NCBI RefSeq assembly: GCF_023151555.2
Contig: NZ_CP100426.1
Coordinates: 930,001-994,000, forward strand
DNA: 64,000 nucleotides
DNA from: Photobacterium sp. CCB-ST2H9
Lineage (GTDB): Bacteria > Pseudomonadota > Gammaproteobacteria > Enterobacterales > Vibrionaceae
Reading direction: 5' to 3'
The position numbers were made by a program, and so were the translations under genes. Below are positions 43,938 to 52,994 of the stretch, in pieces. Under the pieces are notes generated by a model that saw nothing but the letters and a program-made list of their open reading frames with translations, ran no database searches and was not told the origin of the DNA. Position 1 is the stretch's first letter. Each line of letters begins with the position of its first letter.

Positions 43938-46301
43938 CTACTTGCGCATCGCATTCAGCTTGTTTTGTGCAATCCCCAGCACAGAATCCGGCGGATAACC
44001 GCCCTCCTGCCATATACCCGTTTCTTCTCCCGTCAGCAGGCTGATGGCTTCACTGACATGATGAATCGCCCAGATATGGAAATCTCCTTTCTCCACAGCG
44101 GCCAAAACATCTTTACGCAACATCAGGTTATGCGCATTCGACTGCGGGATAATGACACCCTGCCGGGCATGGCGGCCTTTAATGGTACAGACATCGAAGA
44201 AGCCTTCGATCTTCTCATTGACACCGCCAATCGGCTGCGCCTGTCCGAACTGATTCATCGAACCGGTGATCGCGATCGACTGGTTGAGCGCGCAACCCGA
44301 GAAAGCCGAAATAATCGCACACAGCTCCGCCATTGAGGCGCTGTCTCCGTCGACACCACCATAAGACTGTTCAAACGTCAGATGGGTGGTCAACGGAATT
44401 TTTGCGCTTTTTCCGAACAGGGAAGACAGGTATGCCGTCAGGATCATCACGCCTTTGGAGTGAATCCGGCCACCCAGCTTCACGCTGCGTTCGATATCCA
44501 TCACCTCGCCTTCTCCCCAGGACGTGGTCGCGGTGATCCGGTTCGGAATCCCGAAACGATGATCGGACGTCGAAATCACCGACAAACCGTTAATCTGCCC
44601 CGTCACTTCCCCCTGCGTATCAATCAGCGTGGTGCCGTTTCTGAAGGTGTGCAGCATTTGATCCTGCAACCGGCTGACCCGTTTTTCCTGACGGAGCAGC
44701 GCCTGTTCAACATGAGCCACACGAATCATGGTCGCATTGGCCGCTCTGGCGGTGTAATTGGTCTCCCGCAGCAGATTTGCAATATCCGCCGAATGCAGCG
44801 ACAACTTATTCTGATCTTCTGCCTGACGAGAGCTGTATTCGATAATCCGGGCAATCGCTTTACGGTCGCAATGCAGCATATTGTTATCGTGCACAATGCT
44901 GGAAATGAACCGCGCGTACTGCGCTTCTGACCCATCAGTGCGATCCATCTCATCTTCAAAGTCCGCAGTCACCCGGAACAGTTCGCTGAAGTCCGGATCA
45001 TAATGCACCAGCAACTGATAGGTTTGATAATCACCGAACAGAATAATCTTCACATCCAGCGGAATCGGCTCCGGTTCCAGAGAAATCGTGCCGGATAACG
45101 TCACTTCCCTTTCCAGCGAACTCAGGTTCAGCTTCCGCGAACGCAGCGCACGCTTGAGACCGTCCCACACAAAAGGCCGCTCCAGCACTTTCACCGCATC
45201 CATCAGCAACACGCCGCCATTCGCACGGTGCAGGCTGCCGGAGCGGATCAACGAGAAGTCGGTAAACACGGTGCCTTTGTAGGTCGCATTTTCGATATAA
45301 CCGAAAATAGTGTGGTAATTCGGACTTTCTTCCACCACGATCGGAAAACGCTCACTGTCCTGACTGACCAGCACATTCACCTGATAACGCCGCGGCATTT
45401 TCCGGTCCAGCGCCGCATAAGCCAGCGCGACCTGATCTTCACTTTCTTCCAGAAAGATATCGAGATTTTCCAGAATATCTTTCTGCATCGCCGACAGATA
45501 TTCCTTAATCTCACTATGGCCCCGATACTGCTTTTTCAAAGGCTTGATGAAGTGCGACACCACACCCAGCGCGACTTCTTCATTCAGCTTCTGGATTTTA
45601 TCGGAGAACTCTTCTTCCCAGTCGGTCATCTCGCGGGCAATCCCACGCAGTTTCACTTCCAGTGCACTGATAATTTCTTCAAACTTCTCCTGCTCAGCCT
45701 GAGGTAATGCTTCAAAACTTTCCTCGGTATGAGGCTCTTCGCCGTTCATTGCCACCAGCTGATAGTCGCCCTGAGTGGTCAGTGTCAGGCTGACATTCTG
45801 GTCCTTAGCTTCAGTCGTCAGGTTGCCCAGTGCCGCTTGCTGTTTTTGCGCCAGCTGATTTTTCAGCTGCTCAGAACGCGAATAATACATTTCATTGTCG
45901 AAGGCCAGCGGCAGCGCTTTCACCATCCGCATCATCAGCTTTTCGATATCTTTTTTGAATGGCGTCCCCATTCCCGGTTGCAGTTTCAGCACTTTCGGGG
46001 TACGCGGCTCATCAAAGTCCGCGACATAACACCAGTCATACAACGGCGACGCATCACCATTGGGATCATGACGGTTCAGGTAGCGCAGCACCATGGTGCG
46101 CTTCCCCAGCCCGTTCCGGCCAACGGCATAAATGTTGTAACCCTTCTCCTTAATCGACATCGCAAACTCAACCGCCTGCTGGGCACGTTCCTGGCCGACG
46201 ATCTCGTCCAGCGGTTCTAAATGCTTGGTCGAAGAAAACTCAAATTTATCTTGATTAACAGCTAGATATAAATCTTTAGGATGTAGTTTTTGAACTGCCA
46301 T
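43938..46301 (-). CDS. Lon-family ATP-dependent protease (YcbZ/LonB-like)
   Basis: 787 residues. The N-terminal region has a degenerate P-loop (GRNGLGKRTMV) followed by a long coiled-coil insert, then an AAA+ domain with GGVLLMDAVKVL (Walker B-like) and the Lon proteolytic domain: Ser in GGVDGDSASMAELCAIISA and Lys in GGVNEKIEGFFDV, the catalytic dyad. E. coli YcbZ/LonH-type proteins are of this group. It lies next to the prophage end. AAGGA precedes the ATG. Confidence 0.9.
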   Translation of the reverse strand: MAVQKLHPKDLYLAVNQDKFEFSSTKHLEPLDEIVGQERAQQAVEFAMSIKEKGYNIYAVGRNGLGKRTMVLRYLNRHDPNGDASPLYDWCYVADFDEPRTPKVLKLQPGMGTPFKKDIEKLMMRMVKALPLAFDNEMYYSRSEQLKNQLAQKQQAALGNLTTEAKDQNVSLTLTTQGDYQLVAMNGEEPHTEESFEALPQAEQEKFEEIISALEVKLRGIAREMTDWEEEFSDKIQKLNEEVALGVVSHFIKPLKKQYRGHSEIKEYLSAMQKDILENLDIFLEESEDQVALAYAALDRKMPRRYQVNVLVSQDSERFPIVVEESPNYHTIFGYIENATYKGTVFTDFSLIRSGSLHRANGGVLLMDAVKVLERPFVWDGLKRALRSRKLNLSSLEREVTLSGTISLEPEPIPLDVKIILFGDYQTYQLLVHYDPDFSELFRVTADFEDEMDRTDGSEAQYARFISSIVHDNNMLHCDRKAIARIIEYSSRQAEDQNKLSLHSADIANLLRETNYTARAANATMIRVAHVEQALLRQEKRVSRLQDQMLHTFRNGTTLIDTQGEVTGQINGLSVISTSDHRFGIPNRITATTSWGEGEVMDIERSVKLGGRIHSKGVMILTAYLSSLFGKSAKIPLTTHLTFEQSYGGVDGDSASMAELCAIISAFSGCALNQSIAITGSMNQFGQAQPIGGVNEKIEGFFDVCTIKGRHARQGVIIPQSNAHNLMLRKDVLAAVEKGDFHIWAIHHVSEAISLLTGEETGIWQEGGYPPDSVLGIAQNKLNAMRK

Positions 46302-47000
46302 AGTGCATCCTTTTCATTGTTCTTCTCATCCAAATCGCCTATGGGAAATGACGCTGCATAAATACCAAATGGCGACAAAGTGGCGACAGGTAAATTCTTT
46401 GCTTCGGATTTGCTGATTCATTCCTCAGCGTTTCGCTGCAGTAGCTCTGCCAATCTTCTCTGCTCAGTGTAAAGCTCTTATGGCTCACTCGGTTTGACGT
46501 AATCTTGAATTACGTAAATGACGAGAGAATTTTTTTCCTTCAGTTCACTCCACTGTCTGTGAGATCAAATTTGAAATTCCCTTTAAATGATAAATAGTTG
46601 ATTTATCAGCATTTATCAAGAAAACAGAGATCATTTCCAGATCTTCATTTCACTTCCATCCCTCACGTAAAATACAACTTTTACTTAATAGACAATCACT
46701 TACGCCAAACATTTGATCCATAAGATCTTACTGAGTTTTTCATTTCCCTGAAAAGAATCACACTTTTTGAAATTTCTTAATCGGCCCAGTAACACGAACT
46801 GTGGGCTTGTTCAGGTGATGAGAGCCCAGTAGTCACAGTGTTTGAGTTCGTTGACTTTATAGCCCTTGATGTGGCTGATTGCAGGATTTTGAATTGAAAA
46901 AAATCCAGATCGCAAAGCTCGAAGGTGGGGAGGAGGAGTGCGGATTACGTCACGCGCTCGCTCCATTCCGTGGCCGTTGCAACGAGGCTAACTGCAGGCA
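46302..47000. other. Non-coding junction between lon-like gene and prophage
   Basis: About 700 bases without a credible gene. It holds the lon-like promoter, a direct repeat TGGCGACA-AAG-TGGCGACA near 46371-46389, and the inverted repeat ACGTAAT-CTTGA-ATTACGT at 46497-46515. The right-hand part (from about 46850) probably belongs to the prophage edge; the attachment site must be near, but only one end is in view, so a repeat core cannot be recognised. Confidence 0.4.
46497..46515. promoter_or_regulatory. Inverted repeat upstream of the lon-like gene
   Basis: ACGTAAT and ATTACGT, 5-base spacer: a perfect 7-bp dyad typical of a dimeric regulator site. It is about 200 bases from the lon-like start. 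Confidence 0.35.
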
Positions 47001-47002
47001 AC

Positions 47003-47027
47003 AAAAAAGCGCCCATGGTGGGCGCTT
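47003..47027 (-). terminator. Terminator at the end of the prophage late operon
   Basis: Stem AAGCGCCCA at 47007-47015 with TGGGCGCTT at 47019-47027; on the minus strand six T follow. It closes the phage late transcript. Confidence 0.88.
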
Positions 47028-47045
47028 GCTGGTCGGTGAATATGT

Positions 47046-47243
47046 TCAGGTGACTTTATAGCTTCCTTCAGAACTGCCACCTGTAACTGACACCTGAGCA
47101 TTCTCCGTGATTTCATCCACCACAGCCGCAGCGATCGCGTCGGCCATATCACCCGCAGCTGCATGCTCCCCTTCGGTGACAAAGCCCTTGGCTTTCAGGT
47201 TGTCGATGATTTTTTGTTTCAATGAATCTTTATCGAGTGCCAT
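47046..47243 (-). CDS. Small phage protein after the baseplate spike
   Basis: 65 residues, unnamed. N-terminal helix LDKDSLKQKIIDNLKAKGF, a middle helix AAGDMADAIAAAVVDEI, and a C-terminal end GGSSEGSYKVT. Last gene of the late operon; the short, soluble form suits a minor structural or assembly protein. AGGGAAG precedes the ATG. Confidence 0.65.
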   Translation of the reverse strand: MALDKDSLKQKIIDNLKAKGFVTEGEHAAAGDMADAIAAAVVDEITENAQVSVTGGSSEGSYKVT

Positions 47244-47245
47244 GG

Positions 47246-48010
47246 TTACTTCCCTGCGAATACGGTGGTTGATACGTCCACATGCGGCTTGCCCGTAAAC
47301 GGGCAGATGGTCGCGCCGGTGCAGACACCATTGCCGCCGTTGAGTTTGATGGTGTCTGCATCCTCGGTGATGTTCTTCGCCTGGATGATGAGGTCTTTGC
47401 TGACGGTTAGTTTGGCCTGGCCTTCGATGTTTTCGATTTTGTCTTTGAGCACGGTGATTTCCTCATTCTGCTTGATGAGGACTTTCCGCAGCTGCTCAAT
47501 GACTGCAGTGTAATTGGTCGCGTTCACGTTCCTGTCAATGCAGTTCAGCGTGGCGTTTTTATCTGTGGTGCTCTCAAAGTTACCCACCTGATCAACCAGG
47601 TGGTAAACCCCTTTTCGCTGCTGGTAACGGGACTCCCCTTCCAAAATGGCTGGCAGTCGAAATCCCAGCGGCAGAACACAGCGGATAAATGGCTTATCCG
47701 CCTGACCGAACATCCAGCCAATTTCGACGATGCTCCCTTTCGCGGGCGGCTCCAGTCGTCCGGCCATCTCGCCCACGCCGGGCACAGGCAGCGGAACCGC
47801 CTGCAACGGCGGGCAGTCTTTCAAATCATTCCCCTGCTCATCCAGCAACTGTACATTGACTGCATAATGGGGATAAAACCGGTCGGACAGGTCGCCTTCC
47901 TTGGGAAGTTCAGGCAGGGCGACCACCTTACCCCAGCGAGGCAGGTGCGCTTTTGCGGTCAACTCCGGGAACAGGCGGTATATCATCCGCCGGATGGTAT
48001 TTAAGTCCAT
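47246..48010 (-). CDS. Baseplate spike protein (gpV-like)
   Basis: 254 residues. The N-terminus has an OB-fold region (WGKVVALPELP...VGEMAGRLEPPAKGSIVEIGWMFGQ) as in P2 gpV and related spike proteins; a coiled/beta-helical middle (IEQLRKVLIKQNEEITVLKDK) follows; and the C-terminus GGNGVCTGATICPFTGKPHVDV reads like a PAAR-type tip, with Cys and His that could hold a metal. The trimeric spike would pierce the host outer membrane. GAGG precedes the ATG. Confidence 0.78.
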   Translation of the reverse strand: MDLNTIRRMIYRLFPELTAKAHLPRWGKVVALPELPKEGDLSDRFYPHYAVNVQLLDEQGNDLKDCPPLQAVPLPVPGVGEMAGRLEPPAKGSIVEIGWMFGQADKPFIRCVLPLGFRLPAILEGESRYQQRKGVYHLVDQVGNFESTTDKNATLNCIDRNVNATNYTAVIEQLRKVLIKQNEEITVLKDKIENIEGQAKLTVSKDLIIQAKNITEDADTIKLNGGNGVCTGATICPFTGKPHVDVSTTVFAGK

Positions 48011-48687
48011 GTCAATTTCACCTCTGTGCCCGTAAATTCCACCGCTTTCAGGCGAGTGCCATTGACCAGGGCACCGGGCTTGAGTTTGGGGATACAGGGG
48101 ATTGTGGCGCTTTTGTTGGCCGTGTGACCCGTCATCAGTTCATTGGGGATTGTCACGGGTTTATCGGCCCAATAGCTGTCCTGCCAGCTGCCGACAAAAA
48201 TCTGGCCATTGCCTTGCTGCTGCCAGAAAAAATCAGGCACGCTGAAGGTCGTGGCCAGTTCATCCATGACCCGATACCCATTGCCGTCACTGTAAAAGCA
48301 GGGCGCTGCGGTTTTGCTGTAGGCCCGCTCGGGCACCACGAACTGCAGCCCGGTTTTCTCACTGACATGACTCAGCAGCTGCATCAGGGTCGGATGACGC
48401 ATGATGACCGGCAACGGACGATAGAGCACTGCAGCCAACTCCCGGCAAAAAACGGTCGACCAGCCTTTCTGGGTCGGCTGCACCCGTTCCACATAACCCA
48501 GAAATACCCGGCTGAGGTTTTCCCCCCACCCCAGGTCAACGGCGACAATGCTGTTCACCTCAGGGCTGCCTTCGATGACCAGTTGCGCCCGGCCTGGTGC
48601 CGTATCATCAAAGGTCAGCCGGTGCGTGCTGACCTTGGTTTTCTGGCGGCCGATATAAACCTGAACGGTAAAGCGTGGATTGTTCAT
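48001..48687 (-). CDS. Tail hub protein (gpD-like)
   Basis: 228 residues. SRVFLGYVERVQPTQKGW and LMQLLSHVSEKTGLQFVVPERAYSKTAAPCFYSDGNGYRVMDEL match the tail-hub fold of P2 gpD and gp27-like proteins. It joins the tail tube to the spike. It starts within the upstream gene (ATGA overlap). Confidence 0.72.
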   Translation of the reverse strand: MNNPRFTVQVYIGRQKTKVSTHRLTFDDTAPGRAQLVIEGSPEVNSIVAVDLGWGENLSRVFLGYVERVQPTQKGWSTVFCRELAAVLYRPLPVIMRHPTLMQLLSHVSEKTGLQFVVPERAYSKTAAPCFYSDGNGYRVMDELATTFSVPDFFWQQQGNGQIFVGSWQDSYWADKPVTIPNELMTGHTANKSATIPCIPKLKPGALVNGTRLKAVEFTGTEVKLTWT

Positions 48688-49223
48688 GCCAGCTGGTTAT
48701 CCAAATATTTCAGGAATCGCATGAAGCCAGACATTTCAACTTCAGTCCCCGGTGGTACTTCAGCAGAAGCAATGACTTCAGTTGCTGGCGTGGTAACACC
48801 CTGTACTTTTTGTTGCACTGCTGTTTTTTCTGCCTGGCGTTGTTCAACCCGCTCAGGCACAGACATGTGTTCAACCAGCTCAAAGCTCACCGCCCACTGA
48901 CGCAGGGATTCCTGCTCATCCGCCCTGATGTTGCCCTGAAACTTCACTTCACGGATTTTCAGGGCCTGGGCTGTCTGGTTGCTGATGCGATACACCTGGC
49001 GGGCGTTGTTGTTTTTGGCCCCGGCCAGTTCGAACAGCTTGCTCAGGTGTTGCTGACGTTCAAAAGGAATGGTGCCACTCACAGACAGCACCTTGGCTTT
49101 GTCCCCGGTTTCCGCCTGGTCCGTCGCAGCCGTCTGGCCGGACATATCCTGTCCGGCAAGTTGCTGGCGCACACTGAGGCGCAGGGATTTGAGAAGGAGC
49201 TGGGCTCCGGATAAGGTCAGCAT
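48684..49223 (-). CDS. Phage baseplate protein of unknown role
   Basis: 179 residues. The domain RQQLAGQDMSGQTAATDQAETGDKAKVLSVSGTIPF followed by QQHLSKLFELAG suggests a structural baseplate component of the kind encoded before the hub in HP1-like phages. No enzymatic motif seen. It follows the tail fibre with a 2-base gap. Confidence 0.6.
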   Translation of the reverse strand: MLTLSGAQLLLKSLRLSVRQQLAGQDMSGQTAATDQAETGDKAKVLSVSGTIPFERQQHLSKLFELAGAKNNNARQVYRISNQTAQALKIREVKFQGNIRADEQESLRQWAVSFELVEHMSVPERVEQRQAEKTAVQQKVQGVTTPATEVIASAEVPPGTEVEMSGFMRFLKYLDNQLA

Positions 49224-49225
49224 AT

Positions 49226-52200
49226 TTACTCGCTGTATTCCCGAAGCTGCAGATATTCGAGCTCAAACGTTCCTCCGGCAAAAGAGCCAGTTCCAAACGA
49301 GCCGCCACAATATGCTGTGGCGATTTCACCAACCACTAAAGGGTCATCAATTATCCCTTCATACAACGGGGTCAGCTCCGCACTCAGCAGAGTTACCTGT
49401 ATGGTGTAATCCGACAGTAATTTCAGTTGAACCAGCATCGTTTTGTTTTGTATGTCACTGGCTGCAACTCCTGTCTCAATCAGCGGCACACTTGGGATAC
49501 CCTGATTCGCCGGACTGAGAAAAACAAACCTGACTGCAGGCACTTCAGCTGTACTGGCGTACATCACTAAAATACCGCCAGACGAATACATCACTTTTTT
49601 GTCATAAACCTCTGAGCCATCGCCAAAGTCATCCCGTTTGTTCCAGCTCAGAACTACCCCGGTTCCTGAAGGGAAATTTGCTTCAAACCGAAACTCCACC
49701 ACATCGCCTGGGCGCTGGAGTGAGTAATTGTTATAACCCCTCAGTGACGGAGAGACGATATTCCTGACATAGTTGTACGGCACCCCGGTATCAATCGGCG
49801 GATGGACAACCCGTCCCCGTCCGGCAACGACATCACGCCAGTGTGCTTTATCCATGTAACTGAAACCGGTGTTGTAATGCATCACCGGATAGCGGTTTTC
49901 CTGCCTGTCAGCAATAAAATCCAACCAGCCAATTTTCAAAAACGTTGTCACGACCTCGTTGTCAAATAATCGGCTGGCCGTCTCCGGGATTCGAATCCGC
50001 ACCCGATTCAGTCCGTACTTCAGTTTCCCGACAAAGCAGGGTAAGTCTGTCCGGCCAGAGCCGGTATGCCCGATACACTCCGGTGAAACATCCTCAAATA
50101 TCACCTGGCGATGGAAATCACTGGCGGTAAACAACTGAGATTCAACCAGCACCCGGGGCAAGTCTGCACGGTCCGCTTCAGCGAAATGAACCCCTGCATC
50201 CTTGTAGGCGCGGTAAATCAGTGAAACATCTCGCTGCTCATTCCAGACCCAGAGATCAATCACATCCAGTCCCTGCACCTTGGCAACGTCATCCGCCTCA
50301 ATTACGCCATTGAGATATAATTTATTCGCCCCCCGGTTGGGATCAGACGAACTGATATCATTGCGCCCCAAACGGTAGCGAACGGCGGAGTGAACCACAT
50401 CAAAACAATGACGCTGGCTGTCTAACGTGGGCACGTTGTCCCGCTCTGCGGTTTTAAACAGAAATTCCGCTTTTTTCAGGTGCCCCAGTTCATTGAGATG
50501 CAAGCCATCTGTAGAGACAGAAGAAAACGCAAGTTTATCGCCATTGTTGTAAATCCAGTGCTTTATCGCCTGATTCACATCAATGAACTCAATCCCGTAT
50601 TCATGGGCCAGTCGGCGTTTAACCTGATCAACCAGTTCACTCACTTCCGTGTTGTTTCCATAATCCCCGCTTTGCGCCGTGTTATTACTGGGCGGGCATG
50701 AGAGCAAAGCGGGCTGTACTCCCCGTGCAAACGCATCCAGAATCAAGGCCTGGTTTTCAACGTAGGTCCGGCGTTCCAAGGCTGCAGGACTGTTATCAGC
50801 GTTGGAATCATTCAGACCAAACATCACCCCCAACCACTCAATGTCAGAATAAACAGGGTTGCCGTACACAGCATTGTGAACGTTATTCACTGCCCAACCA
50901 TCCTGAGCTTGTTTGCCCTTAAAACCAGCGTTATAGACACGAAGCTGGTCATTGTCGTGAAACGCCCGCAATATTCGCTGCAAAACGTTCGGGTATGCAT
51001 TGGGCACTTCAGTATCATCATGGTCATAAGTCAGGTCATCCGGCACCTGGCTCCCGACCAGGCGATTGGTGTTCCAACGAAATGCCAGATTCACACCATC
51101 CACGGTCGTTACCCTGCCGTCCGTTGTTGAGTCGCCATAAAACCCAACCGGCGCCTTCAATCCGGCAGCCCATTTTGCCGCCTGACCTTGCAGGGAGGTG
51201 AGCCGACCAGGCTTCACAAACTGAACTCCGGCATTCAATAGATCCCGCAGCCTGCCGGGTCCGTTTTTATCCGGCTGCCAGCCAGCCTGAAGCGGGGTGA
51301 TGGTCTGGTTTCGCCGAACCCAATAACCGGAAGGACTGCCAGCTTGAAACACTGTGGCTCCATCTACGTCACGTCCGGGTTCAGTCATCCAAATCAAAGA
51401 GCCGCCACCACCGTCACCTTCATCGTGATACCCCAGCAATTCAACTTGCTGCCCTTCAGCTGTTCCGGAAAGCTGCAGCAGTTGATCCACATTGCGCACA
51501 ACCTTGGCAAAATGCTGAGTGGTCCAATTTTTTCCAGCACCATGACCATCAGAGCGCAAATCACTGATACTGCCATCGTCAAATACTTGCGCAATTTTGC
51601 ACACCACATGCCTGGTCCCTTGGGGATTGGTGTAGTCATCCAGTTCATCGGGGGTAATGACAAATTCAAATTTTGTCTCCCAAGCTCCCGTCGCAGTACC
51701 CTGGCGATAGGCGTCTACATAGATAAACGCTGGCCGCTCTGCCACCTGAACAAATCGGTCAAATTCCAGGTGAACGCGATTCCCGGCAACATAACCAATC
51801 CCGGCTTTGATGTTGAATGCAGTAGACTGCGGGGTCACCCGAAAACCATCGTCGATGAACCAGTCTTTGCCATTGATATCGATCATCGCCTGAGCACTGT
51901 CATCATCCATCCGCTGCAGTCGCTTTGCCGCATTGTATTGCCAGGTGGAGGCGTCGACCGAGATGTTGGTGATTTCAGCAATATCTTTGTATTCCAACAC
52001 TACAGAGCGCACCAAAGTATTCCCCGCAATGCCCGGCTCATCTGCCGTTTTCGGGGTCAGCTTGTGGTGGTCAATGGTGACCAGCACACCATGTTCTGTG
52101 CTGTATGCCCCAGTCCAGTTGAAGTCGAACGGACCTTCATCACTTTTCAGAGTGGTTGAATAAATCACCGCATCCGCGCTGAGCCGACCCCGCTGCTCCA

Positions 52201-52384
52201 CAGCCTTTTCAAACACGACAGAGTTTGCTGGCACACCATCTTCCGGCTGAGGAAAACCTGACAGATTCGGAATGTTTGCAAAAATGAGCTTATCAATGGT
52301 CAGCGGGCTTTCGTCTGCGTTCACCTGCGCTAGCAGGGCTTTCCCGGCTGCGGTGAGAATTTTGGTTTCAGTGTTGTTTGCCAT
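49226..52384 (-). CDS. Tail fibre/spike with an SGNH esterase domain
   Basis: 1052 residues. Residues 1-160 form the tail-collar fibre attachment domain (DUF3751-like). Residues 295-360 (LLGYHDEGDGGGGSLIW... PSGYWVRR) are the linker seen in many tail spikes. Residues 410-650 are an SGNH/GDSL hydrolase with all four blocks: GDS at 417-419 (nucleophile Ser419), Gly487 in NAGFKG, Asn525 in GLND, and Asp626/His629 in STDGLHLN. The C-terminal 400 residues are predicted beta structure for trimerisation or receptor binding. SGNH domains in phage spikes usually deacetylate capsule or O-antigen; the substrate here is unknown. No separate fibre chaperone gene follows. Confidence 0.85.
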   Translation of the reverse strand: MANNTETKILTAAGKALLAQVNADESPLTIDKLIFANIPNLSGFPQPEDGVPANSVVFEKAVEQRGRLSADAVIYSTTLKSDEGPFDFNWTGAYSTEHGVLVTIDHHKLTPKTADEPGIAGNTLVRSVVLEYKDIAEITNISVDASTWQYNAAKRLQRMDDDSAQAMIDINGKDWFIDDGFRVTPQSTAFNIKAGIGYVAGNRVHLEFDRFVQVAERPAFIYVDAYRQGTATGAWETKFEFVITPDELDDYTNPQGTRHVVCKIAQVFDDGSISDLRSDGHGAGKNWTTQHFAKVVRNVDQLLQLSGTAEGQQVELLGYHDEGDGGGGSLIWMTEPGRDVDGATVFQAGSPSGYWVRRNQTITPLQAGWQPDKNGPGRLRDLLNAGVQFVKPGRLTSLQGQAAKWAAGLKAPVGFYGDSTTDGRVTTVDGVNLAFRWNTNRLVGSQVPDDLTYDHDDTEVPNAYPNVLQRILRAFHDNDQLRVYNAGFKGKQAQDGWAVNNVHNAVYGNPVYSDIEWLGVMFGLNDSNADNSPAALERRTYVENQALILDAFARGVQPALLSCPPSNNTAQSGDYGNNTEVSELVDQVKRRLAHEYGIEFIDVNQAIKHWIYNNGDKLAFSSVSTDGLHLNELGHLKKAEFLFKTAERDNVPTLDSQRHCFDVVHSAVRYRLGRNDISSSDPNRGANKLYLNGVIEADDVAKVQGLDVIDLWVWNEQRDVSLIYRAYKDAGVHFAEADRADLPRVLVESQLFTASDFHRQVIFEDVSPECIGHTGSGRTDLPCFVGKLKYGLNRVRIRIPETASRLFDNEVVTTFLKIGWLDFIADRQENRYPVMHYNTGFSYMDKAHWRDVVAGRGRVVHPPIDTGVPYNYVRNIVSPSLRGYNNYSLQRPGDVVEFRFEANFPSGTGVVLSWNKRDDFGDGSEVYDKKVMYSSGGILVMYASTAEVPAVRFVFLSPANQGIPSVPLIETGVAASDIQNKTMLVQLKLLSDYTIQVTLLSAELTPLYEGIIDDPLVVGEIATAYCGGSFGTGSFAGGTFELEYLQLREYSE

Positions 52385-52391
52385 GGTTTTC

Positions 52392-52994
52392 TTAACCTTT
52401 TACTGTCGCTGTGTAGTATTCACATTCCATGTTCAGCACTTTGGGCAACATGGGTACATTGACGCGGGTGTTGATATGCGCCGTTTCAAACCCGGCATCT
52501 ATGGCCTGGCTTTTCGCGGCGACGGGCAGTTGGATATAACTGGTGTACTGGTAGCGCCGACAGGTTCGGCCATACTGGCGAATGACGGTGTCGAGTAACC
52601 GGGGCACTTTGGTTAAGTCACCATCTCGGATTTCCAGGCTAATGACATCCCAGTCAACATTTTGCAATCGCTCATCCTGAGTGATGTGGGGATAGCCCAG
52701 CTTTTGGAACATATCTTCCCAGCCTGCAATCGAACCGGCCTCTTTGGTGAACTGGTAAGCGTAGGCCACCCGGATGCGAAACAGGGTTTCCGGCTCCTGG
52801 CCTAACCGTGTGACACCCCGCTGCCAGCCCAGCAGCTCGACCATGCCCATGGGTGCGGTCAGCGGGTCGTGTTGCTGCAGTGGCAGCTGCAGTGCCTCCG
52901 AGACCTTGCCCCAGTAGCGATGCAGGGCGCGGGCAATCTTTGCCAGCTCACCCTGGCCCATCCACCACTTCAGAACAATGTCAGGCATTCTCAA
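52392..52994 (-). CDS. Phage tail protein I-like (gpI)
   Basis: 200 residues. The middle part (GWQRGVTRLGQEPETLFRIRVAYAYQFTKEAGSIAGWEDMFQKLG) matches the P2 gpI/baseplate wedge pattern of genes between gpJ and the fibre. Start choice: TTG at 52994 has GGAGG six bases upstream; ATG at 52988 is also possible. It overlaps the gpJ end. Confidence 0.7.
   Translation of the reverse strand: MRMPDIVLKWWMGQGELAKIARALHRYWGKVSEALQLPLQQHDPLTAPMGMVELLGWQRGVTRLGQEPETLFRIRVAYAYQFTKEAGSIAGWEDMFQKLGYPHITQDERLQNVDWDVISLEIRDGDLTKVPRLLDTVIRQYGRTCRRYQYTSYIQLPVAAKSQAIDAGFETAHINTRVNVPMLPKVLNMECEYYTATVKG

Noticed and set aside
46302..47000. tRNA gene or repeated att core at the prophage end
   Set aside because: No tRNA-like cloverleaf seen, and only one end of the prophage is in the window.
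47953..48900. 315-residue plus-strand ORF over phage hub genes
   Set aside because: Antisense to a tightly packed phage operon; no recognised motifs.
51344..52159. 271-residue plus-strand ORF over the tail fibre
   Set aside because: Antisense shadow of the fibre gene.
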